Origin: Sediminitomix flava
GTDB lineage: Bacteria; Bacteroidota; Bacteroidia; Cytophagales; Flammeovirgaceae
Length of the DNA stretch: 64,000 nt
Assembly: GCF_003149185.1 (NCBI RefSeq)
Contig: NZ_QGDO01000007.1
Span: 62,001 to 126,000, forward strand
Reading direction: 5' to 3'
The notes below the pieces were generated by a model that was not told where the DNA came from, ran no database searches, and worked only from the letters and a program-made list of their open reading frames with translations. Below are positions 1-8,634 of the stretch, piece after piece. Position 1 is the stretch's first letter; the number at the start of each line of letters is the position of its first letter. Both the position numbers and the translations under genes were made by a program.

Positions 1-719
1 TTCCACAGCAGTTTCTTATCATTCAAGACAGTCTAGCTCTTGATATGAAGAAAGAAAAACAAGCTTACAGCAAAGTGATCAGAATGATGAGCCATGAAGT
101 AAATAATACGGTTGGTGCAGTCAATTCGTATTTAGATACCTTGAAGATATTTGCACCCGAAGAGGATGAAGTGAAGGATGATTATTTGGAAGCGATTGAT
201 GTCGTGCAAGGACGAAATACGGCAATGGCTGATTTTATGAAGGCTTTTGCTTCTGTGGTGAAAATACCTGATGTAGATTTAAAAGAGGTTGATTTAGGAA
301 AACTTATTGATCAGGTGCTTTTACTTTTTGCTCAAAATATAGATGAAGCAGACATTCAAATAGTAAAATCTTATCAAAACTATAAAATTCCTGTACTAGC
401 AGATCGAATGCTATTGGAACAGGTATTTATTAATATTTTCAAGAATGCTGTGGAAGCTATTCAAGAAGCCTCAGAAGATGGGGGTAAATTGATAAATGTG
501 TCATGGAACCCTAAAAAGAAAACACTTGAAGTTTGGAACTCAGGGAATAAAATTCCTAGGGAGATAGAAGAGCAGCTATTTACTCCTTTCTTTAGTTCTA
601 AAGCAAATGGGCAAGGTATTGGTTTAACGATTTGTAGGGATATTTTAATGAAACATCATTGGGATTATAAGCTTTATTCTCCAGAAAAAGGAGGAGCTAT
701 TTTTGAAATTAAAATTTAG
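1..719 (+). CDS. sensor histidine kinase, 5'-truncated by window edge
   Basis: This is the C-terminal part of a two-component sensor kinase. The frame is open from base 3, so the ATG at 45 is probably internal and the sensor region lies outside the window. Counting from that Met, the phospho-acceptor H-box (MSHEVNNTVGAV) is at about residues 15-26, the N-box (FINIFKNAVEAI) at about 128-139, the F-box (LFTPFFSSK) near 178 and the G2 box (GQGIGLTICRDIL) near 190. The usual DxG of the G1 box reads NSG (VWNSGNKIP), which may be tolerated but differs from most HATPase domains. The H-box with following Asn-Asn resembles NtrB-like kinases. No partner regulator is visible. Confidence 0.9.
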   Translation, partial: PQQFLIIQDSLALDMKKEKQAYSKVIRMMSHEVNNTVGAVNSYLDTLKIFAPEEDEVKDDYLEAIDVVQGRNTAMADFMKAFASVVKIPDVDLKEVDLGKLIDQVLLLFAQNIDEADIQIVKSYQNYKIPVLADRMLLEQVFINIFKNAVEAIQEASEDGGKLINVSWNPKKKTLEVWNSGNKIPREIEEQLFTPFFSSKANGQGIGLTICRDILMKHHWDYKLYSPEKGGAIFEIKI

Positions 720-802
720 CTTAGATTAATAGTGATCTAATGAAAACCATAGTCTATTTTATGTGTTTTCATTTTACAACTTATGGTTTTAAATCTTTAA
801 AA

Positions 803-1195
803 ATGGAAAGTGTAATTCTCTTTGATGGTGTTTGTAATCTTTGCAATTCGAGTGTGAATTTTATCATTGATCATGATAAATCTAATCGTTTTGTATTTGC
901 TTCTTTACAATCAGAAGAAGGAGAGAAGATACTTCAAAAAACAGGACTTTCTTCAGATTATTTGGATAGCTTAGTTTTAGTTGAAGGAGAAAAAGTCTTC
1001 ACAAAATCGACTGCAGCTCTAAAAATCGCAAGTGGGTTAGCTTTCCCGTGGAATTTGTTTAAACCTTTGTTGTTTTTGCCTAAGGCTTTTAGAGATTTCT
1101 TTTACGATATCATTGCAAGAAACCGTTACAATTGGTTTGGGAAAGAAGATCAATGCCGTATCCCAACACCTGAGCTACGGCAAAAATTTTTATAA
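803..1195 (+). CDS. thiol-disulfide oxidoreductase DCC family protein (DUF393)
   Basis: A 130-residue DCC-family protein, recognised by the N-terminal motif FDGVCNLCNSSVNF, which carries the family's DxxCxxC signature, and by the central SxxAxL segment (KSTAALKIA). The family is thioredoxin-like and predicted to act in disulfide redox chemistry; a specific substrate is unknown. An upstream ATG at 740 would add 21 hydrophobic residues that do not fit the family, so the ATG at 803 directly before MESVILFDGVCN is preferred. The gene converges on and overlaps the last 6 bases of the sugar-nucleotide reductase gene on the other strand. Confidence 0.85.
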   Translation: MESVILFDGVCNLCNSSVNFIIDHDKSNRFVFASLQSEEGEKILQKTGLSSDYLDSLVLVEGEKVFTKSTAALKIASGLAFPWNLFKPLLFLPKAFRDFFYDIIARNRYNWFGKEDQCRIPTPELRQKFL

Positions 1196-2035
1196 AAAGG
1201 AATATTCTTTTAACGCTCGATCAATGGCATCGGGACTTTCTAAAAAGAAAATGCCATTCTCATTTATTTTCTCCATAGAAAGCCTAATATCTCGGCTTTT
1301 ATGAATTTTTTGAACGGTTGTAATAGCAGGATTAACTCCAATCTTTTCCAAAACTTGGATTACATTCTGATATCTGCTGAATGGGTTTTCACTACCAAAA
1401 TGATATAATCCATGTGGAAGATCAAAGACTTTGGTGAGATTCTCTATAAACTCATAGACATATGTTAGCCCCCTGTATTCCATATCCGATACATTCATGA
1501 CATTTCCTTTTAATTGATCATGAATGGTAGACCATAAAATATTTGGGTTAATCTTTAAGCCTCTTTCAGGCATACCGAACAACCAAGTCAGTCGAAGAAT
1601 CCAAAAATTATCTAGAGTTTCGGCAATCGCCTTTTCAGCTTCTAGTTTTGTAGTTCCGTAATAAGTATTTGGGCTAGGTAGTGTTTCTTCAGAATACGGA
1701 CCTTCTTCTTCATTCCCGTTAAAAACTTGTTCTGTACTTAGGAAAACTAGCTCAATGCCATATTCTTTACAGCATTCAGCAATGTTTTTACTGCCTAACA
1801 CATTTACTTCATATGCTAATTCTTTATTTTCTTCACAAAGTTGTGTGCTTGTAATAGCTGCTCCGTGAATGACATAATCGGGCTGATGAACATCAAAATA
1901 ATTATTGATGGCAGTAAAATCTCTGACATCTAATTCTTTACTACTAGGGTTTAGTACAATATATTGGTCTTTGACAAAATCTTTGAATCGAGTACCAATA
2001 AAACCACTTCCTCCTGTAAATAATATTTTCTTCAT
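1190..2035 (-). CDS. NAD(P)-dependent sugar-nucleotide reductase/epimerase (RmlD-like SDR)
   Basis: An extended short-chain dehydrogenase of 281 residues. The Rossmann glycine motif GGSGFIGTRF starts at residue 8, and the catalytic Tyr-Lys pair is in YYGTTKLEAEKA (YxxxK). LSTEQVFNG with a following PxPNxYYG resembles RmlD, dTDP-4-dehydrorhamnose reductase, where the Thr/Ser-Tyr-Lys triad reduces or epimerises a sugar nucleotide. No other rhamnose genes (rmlA, rmlB, rmlC) lie next to it, so the exact substrate is not assigned. The neighbouring gene at 2128 is on the same strand with a gap of 92 bases. Confidence 0.8.
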   Translation of the reverse strand: MKKILFTGGSGFIGTRFKDFVKDQYIVLNPSSKELDVRDFTAINNYFDVHQPDYVIHGAAITSTQLCEENKELAYEVNVLGSKNIAECCKEYGIELVFLSTEQVFNGNEEEGPYSEETLPSPNTYYGTTKLEAEKAIAETLDNFWILRLTWLFGMPERGLKINPNILWSTIHDQLKGNVMNVSDMEYRGLTYVYEFIENLTKVFDLPHGLYHFGSENPFSRYQNVIQVLEKIGVNPAITTVQKIHKSRDIRLSMEKINENGIFFLESPDAIDRALKEYSFL

Positions 2036-2127
2036 CGGATGTTTTAGATTAAATGAAACAGTAAAATTACTATTTCAAACATGAAATAGAAGAAGTAAGT
2101 AGGCTATAGTTTATTAATATTCATGAA

Positions 2128-3462
2128 TTACTCATCACTTTCTTCCTCTTCTTCATCACCGCCTTCATTCAAATCATCTAAGACATCTTCTTCTTCATCT
2201 CTTTTATTTTCGACGGGTTCATCAGGTATAACTTTCTCTTTTACCTTTTTTTCTTTTTTAGGTTTGTCCTTTACTTTCTTTTCCTTTTTAGGTTTTTCGA
2301 TAGGCTCTTCTTCTATGGTTTCTTCATTTTTTGGAGTCGGAGCCATTGAAGTCCAAAGCGCTTCTTCACCTCTGTCGTAGCTGTATATTTTCTTGTTATC
2401 CCTTTTTTCTAGGTTAGATTTACCTCTTGCTAGTCCTTCTCGTTTTTTGGTCATGTAAATACCAAACTTGGGTTTTGGAGCTGTTTTTCTATTTCCCCAT
2501 TTTACTTTACCCGAATAGACAAAAGACATCTTCATAAGTGATATCTTTCGTTTCATGACTACGTAATTTGGTTGGTAATTTGCTGCCGCTTTTGATATTT
2601 TTCGGTTTTTCTTTAGGTCAACCACAATATAGTTACCATGATTTGAGGCTGCTTTACTAATCTTCTTATTCCTATTTGGGTCAATCAAAACAGTAGAACC
2701 GGTGAAGTTCTTTACTTTTCTGCTCATCTTTTTCCCTTTGTTCAGATCTACGACTATTGTAGTTCCAGTATGATCAGAAGCTGCCTTACTTATTTTTTTA
2801 CGTTTGTTAGGGTCTATAATTATACTTACGTTAGCTCTATGTATCTTTTTTAAGATTGGAAATATTGAAGATCTGTACTTTGGTAACTCTTTGGTTAGTT
2901 CTTGCCCTTCTGTATTAGGTTTTGGGGGACTTACTAATCTACCTTTGTAACCTTCTTGGCTAAGAGACTTTGTCTTAGCAACTGGTTTAACGGGGTAGGG
3001 AATATAGATATTTGGATTTTCTTGAGCTGTTTTACTATCTGGTGTGAATTTTACTTTGGAACGGTCTTTCCCTTTATAACCTTCAGCTCTTAATGATTTG
3101 GTTTTAGCTTTTGGTTTTACTGTATATGGTATGTATACATTTGGATTAATTTGAGCAGATTTACTATCAGGTTTGAACTTAACTTTAGACCGATCTTTAC
3201 CTCTATATCCATCAGCCTTAATTGACTTGGTTTTAGCTTTTAGTCTATAGTTTTTCATTTGAAGCCCTTCTGTTGTTTTGGCTTCATTCTTTTTTTCCTT
3301 CCTCTTAGACTTTCTTTTTTTAAATTTCTTTTTCCCTTTGTATCCATCTTCTCTAAGCGATTTTTTTTCAGCTTCTTGAGCAAAAGAGGTATTTATACTC
3401 AAATCAGAGATATACAGAATAGAAAATAGAAAAATGGTTTTATATAAAAGTCTTAGTTTCAT
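2128..3462 (-). CDS. secreted, highly basic tandem-repeat protein of unknown function
   Basis: I do not recognise this protein. The start at 3462 gives a signal peptide (MKLRLLYKTIFLFSILYISD through SFAQ, about 29 residues); the longer reading to 3513 adds an unlikely 17 residues. The mature protein has two repeat sets. The first has motifs K-S-L/I-x-x-[DE]-G-Y-[KR]-G and a longer unit of about 45 residues (RSKVKFxPDSK then NPNxYIPYxVKP) repeated twice plus partial copies. The second has five copies of about 22 residues around [IV]DPN/LxxxKKISKAAxxH. A Lys-Pro-Glu stretch (KPKKEKKVKDKPKKEKKVKE) and an acidic tail rich in Asp and Glu end the protein. The composition suggests an envelope protein binding acidic polymers, but that is inference. 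Confidence 0.75.
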   Translation of the reverse strand: MKLRLLYKTIFLFSILYISDLSINTSFAQEAEKKSLREDGYKGKKKFKKRKSKRKEKKNEAKTTEGLQMKNYRLKAKTKSIKADGYRGKDRSKVKFKPDSKSAQINPNVYIPYTVKPKAKTKSLRAEGYKGKDRSKVKFTPDSKTAQENPNIYIPYPVKPVAKTKSLSQEGYKGRLVSPPKPNTEGQELTKELPKYRSSIFPILKKIHRANVSIIIDPNKRKKISKAASDHTGTTIVVDLNKGKKMSRKVKNFTGSTVLIDPNRNKKISKAASNHGNYIVVDLKKNRKISKAAANYQPNYVVMKRKISLMKMSFVYSGKVKWGNRKTAPKPKFGIYMTKKREGLARGKSNLEKRDNKKIYSYDRGEEALWTSMAPTPKNEETIEEEPIEKPKKEKKVKDKPKKEKKVKEKVIPDEPVENKRDEEEDVLDDLNEGGDEEEEESDE

Positions 3463-3520
3463 AAAGCATGATTTTAGGCAGCAATACAACAAAAGATAAG
3501 CCAATCTGTACACAAATAAA

Positions 3521-3544
3521 AAAGCAATCCGTTTGGATTGCTTT
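3521..3544 (-). terminator. intrinsic terminator of the PLP enzyme gene
   Basis: A perfect 10-bp stem, AAAGCAATCC and GGATTGCTTT, with a 4-base loop, followed on the minus strand by TTTTTTATTT. It lies 13 bases beyond the stop of the gene at 3557. Confidence 0.85.
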
Positions 3545-3556
3545 ATAAAATTGTAA

Positions 3557-4801
3557 TTACTTCAATGCCTGTTCAATATCCCAAATTAAATCTTCAGGAT
3601 TTTCAACCCCAATAGAAAGCCTAATCAAGTTTTCCTTGATCCCAAACTTTTCTTTGTCTTCAGGAGAAACATCAGCATGTGTCATGGTTGCTGGATGTTG
3701 CGCTAATGACTCTGTACTTCCTAAGCTCACTGCTAGTTTGATTAGTTTGAGGCTATTTAAGAATTTGAAAGCTTCAGCTTCGCCACCTTCAATCTCAACA
3801 GATACCATAGCTCCTGGAGAGCTACATTGCTTCATAAATGTCTCATACTGTGCATCACCTTCTTTTAGGTGTCCCAAATAACCGACTCTTTGTACTTTTG
3901 GGTGATTAAGAAGATAATCTGCAACTTTTTGTGCATTTCTAGCTTGCTCTTCCATTCTAATTTTAAGAGTCTCTAAACTTCTTAGCAATAGCCAACCAGT
4001 CCAAGGACCAGCCATATTTCCAAGGAAAGTACGCATGCCTTTGATCTTAGCAATCTGAGCTTTATTACCTAAAACTGCCCCCGCAATTACATCTGAATGA
4101 CCTCCAATATATTTTGTAGCAGAGTAGACAACAAGGTCAGCTCCATGTTTTAAAGGATGTTGCCAAATAGGACCAAGGTATGTGTTATCTACTACCGTAA
4201 GTACTTCTTTATCTTCTGTATTGAAGTGTTTAGCGATGTTAGCACACATTTCGATATCAATAAGATCGTTTGTAGGGTTTGCTGGTGTTTCTAGGTACAC
4301 CATCTTCAAGCGATCTTGGTAATCATGATCTGAAATTTTTTGAAGAATTTCCTCTTCAGATTGAGTAGCTTCAAAACTTAATGATTCTATCCCATATTTA
4401 GTTAGGATATGTTGAATGAAGTGGTTTGTACCACCATAGATAGGAGCAGAGTAAAGAACTACATCTCCTGGTTTAAGATTTTCAAGAAATACAGTACTGA
4501 TTGCTGACATTCCACTCTCAAAAACGGCACAAGCTTCGGCGCCATCCCATAGTGTTAGACGGTCTTCAAGGATTTCAAGGTCAGGGTTATTTAATCTACT
4601 GTAAATAAGACCTAGTTCTTCATTTTTTTCTTGCTCTCTAAGACCATAAGCTACTTCAAAAAATGCTTTTCCTTCTTCTGCTTTCTTGAATACAAAAGTT
4701 GATGTTTGAAAAATAGGGCATTTGATCGCTCCTTCTGACCATTCAGGATTGTAGCCATAAGACATCATTAGACTCTCTGGTCGAAAATTCTTTATATCCA
4801 T
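3557..4801 (-). CDS. Cys/Met metabolism PLP-dependent enzyme (cystathionine gamma-synthase / methionine gamma-lyase family)
   Basis: A 414-residue fold-type I PLP enzyme. The Schiff-base lysine is in SATKYIGGHSDVIAG, and upstream motifs YSRLNNPDLEILEDRL, VYLETPANPTND and VVDNTYLGP match the family. It acts in the cytosol on sulfur amino acids, either joining cysteine to an activated homoserine or cleaving methionine or cystathionine; the sequence alone does not separate these activities. A 30-base insertion near the N-terminus (EEGKAFFEVAYGLREQEKNE) is typical of the branch often called methionine gamma-lyase-like. The gene follows hemH on the same strand but a terminator lies between them. 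Confidence 0.85.
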   Translation of the reverse strand: MDIKNFRPESLMMSYGYNPEWSEGAIKCPIFQTSTFVFKKAEEGKAFFEVAYGLREQEKNEELGLIYSRLNNPDLEILEDRLTLWDGAEACAVFESGMSAISTVFLENLKPGDVVLYSAPIYGGTNHFIQHILTKYGIESLSFEATQSEEEILQKISDHDYQDRLKMVYLETPANPTNDLIDIEMCANIAKHFNTEDKEVLTVVDNTYLGPIWQHPLKHGADLVVYSATKYIGGHSDVIAGAVLGNKAQIAKIKGMRTFLGNMAGPWTGWLLLRSLETLKIRMEEQARNAQKVADYLLNHPKVQRVGYLGHLKEGDAQYETFMKQCSSPGAMVSVEIEGGEAEAFKFLNSLKLIKLAVSLGSTESLAQHPATMTHADVSPEDKEKFGIKENLIRLSIGVENPEDLIWDIEQALK

Positions 4802-4830
4802 AGTGTTGTGGTTTGGTATGTTAAAAAAAT

Positions 4831-4866
4831 GCCTATCAAATTTCAGAAGAGTGAAACTTGATAGGC
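4831..4866 (-). terminator. intrinsic terminator after hemH
   Basis: A 15-base inverted repeat (GCCTATCAA..TTTCA / TGAAA..TTGATAGGC, one mismatch) with a 6-base loop, followed on the minus strand by ATTTTTTT. It ends transcription of hemH about 57 bases past its stop, only 30 bases before the start of the downstream PLP gene, so readthrough may be how that gene is expressed. Confidence 0.8.
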
Positions 4867-4922
4867 TTAAATTAGGAAAGATTTAAAGAAAAAATATGTT
4901 GCAAAAAATCTTTATTTTAATA

Positions 4923-5987
4923 TTAAGCGATTGTTGGATTAAAAGCATGTGTATTACAACGCTCTTTTACCAATTGTTCCAAACAATCAATCCATAGTGG
5001 GTGCTCATTCAAACTTTCGACCAAATCCCATTCTTCGCCACCATTTTCCTCGAATACTTCTTTATATTCTTCGCCAACTTCAAGTGTAGTTTCTAAGCAG
5101 TCGGCTATGAAAGCAGGTGAATAAGCTAAAACCTTCTTTTTACCAGCCTTTGCCAAGTCGATAATTACATCTTCCGTGTAAGGCTGAATCCAAGGGTCTT
5201 TACCAAGTCTTGATTGGAAACATACCGAATACTGATCATCTTTTAAGCCTAAAGCTTCAGCAAGTAATTTAGTAGTATGGAAACAAGCAGATCTATAGCA
5301 GTAAATATTTTGCTCTTGATTACAAGCACAAGTAGCATCCTTTAATTTACAGCAAGTATCAGTAGCTGCTTTTATGATTTGTCTTTCTGGAACACCATGG
5401 TAGCTAAAAATAACATGGTCATAATCTTTCTTCTTCAGATATGATTTTCCAATTTCTGCAAAAGCATTGATAAACATTGGATGATCATGGAAATGATCTA
5501 TAAAGTCCATGTCTGGGATAATCTGCCAATTTTTGACAAGTTCCATTACTTTATCAGTAACAGAACCCACTGTGGCAGAAGCATATTGAGGAAATAATGG
5601 AACAACGATTATTTTATGTACCCCTTGTGCTTTTAGTTCAGTAAGTGCACCCTCAATGCTCGGACTTTGGTAGCGCATACCTAAAGCAACATGAAACTCT
5701 TCACCTAATTGTTCTTGAAGTAAGCTCTTCACTTTCACTCCATAGTACAAAAGAGGGGATCCGTTTTCAGTCCAAAGCTTTTTATATTCTTTTGCAGATT
5801 TTGGAGCTCTAAAAGGTGCAATAATCATATTTACCAACATCCACCTTTTCCAATAAGAGATATCGATCACTCGCTTATCCATTAAGAACTCTCTCAAATA
5901 TTTTCTTACGTCTGGCACTTCAGGACTATCAGGAGTACCAAGATTCACTAATAGAACTCCTGTTTTTAGAGCTTGCTTCTGCTGCAT
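4923..5987 (-). CDS. hemH: ferrochelatase
   Basis: Ferrochelatase inserts Fe(II) into protoporphyrin IX in the last step of heme synthesis. N-terminal GVLLVNLGTPDSP, the metal-site His in SYHGVPER and the conserved Glu in DCLETTLEVGEEY identify it. Starting at the ATG at 5987 gives 354 residues, normal for the family; a start at 6029 would fall inside the likely -7 promoter box. A cysteine-rich stretch (TCCKLKDATCACN and then YCYRSACFHT) sits between the catalytic His and AEALGL and could bind an iron-sulfur cluster as known for some bacterial ferrochelatases. It is divergent from the carotenoid operon. Confidence 0.95.
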   Translation of the reverse strand: MQQKQALKTGVLLVNLGTPDSPEVPDVRKYLREFLMDKRVIDISYWKRWMLVNMIIAPFRAPKSAKEYKKLWTENGSPLLYYGVKVKSLLQEQLGEEFHVALGMRYQSPSIEGALTELKAQGVHKIIVVPLFPQYASATVGSVTDKVMELVKNWQIIPDMDFIDHFHDHPMFINAFAEIGKSYLKKKDYDHVIFSYHGVPERQIIKAATDTCCKLKDATCACNQEQNIYCYRSACFHTTKLLAEALGLKDDQYSVCFQSRLGKDPWIQPYTEDVIIDLAKAGKKKVLAYSPAFIADCLETTLEVGEEYKEVFEENGGEEWDLVESLNEHPLWIDCLEQLVKERCNTHAFNPTIA

Positions 5988-6026
5988 ATTTATAAATCTT
6001 ATAAAATTGAATTCTTTAGAACGCCT

Positions 6027-6034
6027 CAAAGATA
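6027..6034 (-). promoter_or_regulatory. -7 promoter element of hemH
   Basis: On the minus strand the octamer reads TATCTTTG, a perfect match to the Bacteroidota -7 box TAnnTTTG, placing the transcript start about 33 bases before the ATG at 5987. No clear -33 TTTG is visible. Confidence 0.45.
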
Positions 6035-6250
6035 GAGGAAAGCTTGATTTAATAAAACTGAATATAATACCTTATAAGATGTTAAAATGTTTAGGTTTTG
6101 TTTAATAAAATAAAGAATTATTAAAACAAAAAAATGCAACTCCTGTTAAGGTAGAAAATAGTATGATAAAAGTTTAAGATTAATAAATCTTGAATCAAGC
6201 TAATTTATCAAGGATAATATTTATCTTATAAATTTAGCTGACCGAATTAG

Positions 6251-6258
6251 TACTTTTG
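6251..6258 (+). promoter_or_regulatory. -7 promoter element of the carotenoid operon
   Basis: TACTTTTG matches the Bacteroidota -7 consensus exactly. It lies only 15 bases before the ATG at 6273, implying a very short leader, and rules out the upstream GTG at 6261 as the start. No convincing -33 TTTG is seen about 20 bases upstream. Confidence 0.5.
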
Positions 6259-6272
6259 ATGTGTTTATGTAT

Positions 6273-7781
6273 ATGAGAAAGGTAATTGTTATAGGTGCGG
6301 GTTTTTCAGGTCTATCTTCTGCCACTACTTTGGCTCATGCAGGATATGATGTCACAGTAGTCGAAAAACATGATCAGGCAGGAGGACGAGCAAGATTTTT
6401 TGAGAATTCAGGTTTTAAATTTGATATGGGGCCTAGCTGGTACTGGATGCCAGAAGTATTTGAAAACTATTTTAACTACTTTGACAGAAGTGTCTCAGAC
6501 TATTACACATTAGAACGTTTATCTCCTTCATATAAAGTTTATTGGGGAAATGGCGAGGCTGATGAAATCCCAGCAAACCTTGATGAATTGTTTAAGCTTT
6601 TTGAAAAGTACGAAAAAGGTAGTTCTAAGAAACTTCAGAAGTTTTTGGCTGATGCTAAAGTTAAGTATGAAGTAGGAATGAATAAATTTGTACAGAAGCC
6701 AGGGCTTTCAATTTTCGAATTTACAAACCTTGATGTACTCGTTAATGCTTTTAAGCTTGATTTAGTGAAATCATTCTATGACTACATCAGAAAATATTTC
6801 TCACACCCGCGTTTACTACAGCTAATCGAGTTTCCGATCTTATTTCTAGGTGCTACTCCTAAAAACACTCCAGCACTTTATAGCCTCATGAATTATGCAG
6901 ATATCGAATTGGGTACTTGGTATCCAAAAGGGGGTATGCATAAAATTGTTGAAGGAATGCACAAACTGGCTGAGGAAAATGGCGTTAAATTTTTATTTGA
7001 ATCACAAGTAGAAAAAATAAATGTAATCAATGGAGTTGCTCAAGGGGTAAGTATAAATGGTACTTTTCTTGAAGCAGATTACATTGTCGGCAGTGCAGAT
7101 TATCATCATATAGATAAGTTCTTATTGGATGAAGCTTATCAAAACTATTCTGATAAGTATTGGGATAAGCGTCTGATGGCACCGTCATGTTTACTCTATT
7201 ACTTAGGAGTAGATAAAAAATTAGATGGATTATTGCACCACGATTTATTCTTTGATGCACCATTTGATTTGCATGCTGAAGAAATTTACTCTGATCCACA
7301 ATGGCCTTCAAACCCTCTATTCTATGCTAGTGTAGCTTCAAAAACGGACGATACAGTAGCTCCTGAAGGTTGTGAGAACTTAATGTTATTAGTCCCAATA
7401 GCTACAGGACTTGAAGATACTGAAGAAGTAAAAGAAAGGTATTTAAATATAATTTTAGATAGGTTAGAAAAGCATATAGGCACTTCTGTTAAAGAACATA
7501 TTGTTTATAAAAGAGCCTATGCTTCTTCCGATTTCAGTAAAGACTATTTTGCCTTCAAAGGTAATGCCTATGGTTTAGCGAATACATTAAGCCAAACTGC
7601 GATCTTAAAACCTAGTATTAAGAATAAGAAGGTCTCTAATCTATTTTACACAGGACAGCTTACTGTACCAGGCCCAGGAGTTCCACCGTCAATCATCTCT
7701 GGACAGGTAGTAGCCAAACAAATTATGAATGAAGATGAGTCATTCAAACAAACACTAGAAACTCAAACCATATCAAACTAA
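6273..7781 (+). CDS. crtI: phytoene desaturase
   Basis: CrtI-type FAD enzyme that converts phytoene to lycopene by successive desaturations. The dinucleotide-binding motif VIGAGFSGLSSATTLAHAGY starts at residue 4 and the family signature near the C-terminus reads FYTGQLTVPGPGVPPSIISGQ. Length (502 residues from 6273) is normal. Possible starts are a GTG at 6261 and ATGs at 6267 and 6273; the last is chosen because it gives MRKVIVIGAG directly and lies after the promoter box. First gene of the carotenoid operon, 6 bases from crtB. Confidence 0.95.
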   Translation: MRKVIVIGAGFSGLSSATTLAHAGYDVTVVEKHDQAGGRARFFENSGFKFDMGPSWYWMPEVFENYFNYFDRSVSDYYTLERLSPSYKVYWGNGEADEIPANLDELFKLFEKYEKGSSKKLQKFLADAKVKYEVGMNKFVQKPGLSIFEFTNLDVLVNAFKLDLVKSFYDYIRKYFSHPRLLQLIEFPILFLGATPKNTPALYSLMNYADIELGTWYPKGGMHKIVEGMHKLAEENGVKFLFESQVEKINVINGVAQGVSINGTFLEADYIVGSADYHHIDKFLLDEAYQNYSDKYWDKRLMAPSCLLYYLGVDKKLDGLLHHDLFFDAPFDLHAEEIYSDPQWPSNPLFYASVASKTDDTVAPEGCENLMLLVPIATGLEDTEEVKERYLNIILDRLEKHIGTSVKEHIVYKRAYASSDFSKDYFAFKGNAYGLANTLSQTAILKPSIKNKKVSNLFYTGQLTVPGPGVPPSIISGQVVAKQIMNEDESFKQTLETQTISN

Positions 7782-7787
7782 AATATT

Positions 7788-8633
7788 ATGAATAAGAAAG
7801 CATTATTCGACAATATCTCACTTGCGTGTAGCAAGCATATAACTCAAAAATACAGTACTTCCTTTTCTTTAGGAATCAGATGCCTACACTCAGACCTAAG
7901 AGGACCTATTTACTCTGTTTACGGTTTTGTTAGAATTGCTGATGAGATTGTAGACACTTTTCATGATTATGACAAAGAAACGCTGCTAAAAGAATTTAAA
8001 GAAGAAACATACAAGGCATTAGATCAGCGTATTTCTACTAACCCAGTTTTAAATAGTTTTCAGCAAGCTGTTCATGATTTTAATATAGATTATAAGCATA
8101 TTGATACTTTCTTAAAAAGTATGGAAATGGATCTTAATAAAAAAGAGTATGATCCATCACAGTATGAAGAATATATCTTGGGGTCAGCAGAAGTGGTAGG
8201 GCTAATGTGTCTAAAGATTTTCTGTTATGGAGATCAAGAACAATATGATAAGCTAGAGCCATATGCTATGCGTTTAGGTTCAGCATTCCAAAAGGTGAAC
8301 TTTCTCAGAGACTTAAAAGATGATATTGAGGATTTAGGCCGATTCTATTTCCCAAACTTGGTAGTCTCAGATTTTAACGATGATACCAAAAGAGAAATTG
8401 AGAAAGAAATAGAAGAAGACTTTAAATATGCACTCAAAGGGATTGTACAATTACCTAAAAGTTCAAGATTTGGAGTATATCTAGCCTATGTCTATTACTC
8501 AAGACTTTTCCAAAAAATTAAAAATACACCTCATACGAAAGTAATGGAAGGTCGTATCCGTATCCCAAATCCACGTAAGCTATCTTTGTTTGCAAGTACT
8601 TATGTAAAACATCAATTAAATTTGTTGAACTAG
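7788..8633 (+). CDS. crtB: phytoene/squalene synthase family: phytoene synthase
   Basis: A 281-residue prenyl synthase that condenses two geranylgeranyl diphosphates to phytoene, the first committed step of carotenoid synthesis. Both Mg-binding aspartate motifs are present: RIADEIVDTFHD (first DxxxD) and LRDLKDDIEDLGRFYFP (second). The N-terminal KYSTSFSLGIRCL and VYGFVRIADEIVD are typical. It lies 6 bases after crtI and 1 base before idi, so the three genes are almost certainly co-transcribed and co-translated. Confidence 0.95.
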   Translation: MNKKALFDNISLACSKHITQKYSTSFSLGIRCLHSDLRGPIYSVYGFVRIADEIVDTFHDYDKETLLKEFKEETYKALDQRISTNPVLNSFQQAVHDFNIDYKHIDTFLKSMEMDLNKKEYDPSQYEEYILGSAEVVGLMCLKIFCYGDQEQYDKLEPYAMRLGSAFQKVNFLRDLKDDIEDLGRFYFPNLVVSDFNDDTKREIEKEIEEDFKYALKGIVQLPKSSRFGVYLAYVYYSRLFQKIKNTPHTKVMEGRIRIPNPRKLSLFASTYVKHQLNLLN

Positions 8634-8634
8634 T

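Noticed and set aside
1113-1304. 63-codon frame overlapping the DCC and reductase genes
   Set aside because: It lies out of frame across two well-supported genes and has no recognisable features.
2123-2380. Plus-strand serine-rich reading frame
   Set aside because: It is the antisense of the acidic, Lys-rich end of the repeat protein; composition alone creates the frame.
4802-4922. SAM riboswitch before the sulfur amino-acid PLP gene
   Set aside because: The only structure is a simple terminator of hemH; no SAM-II or other riboswitch core is seen.
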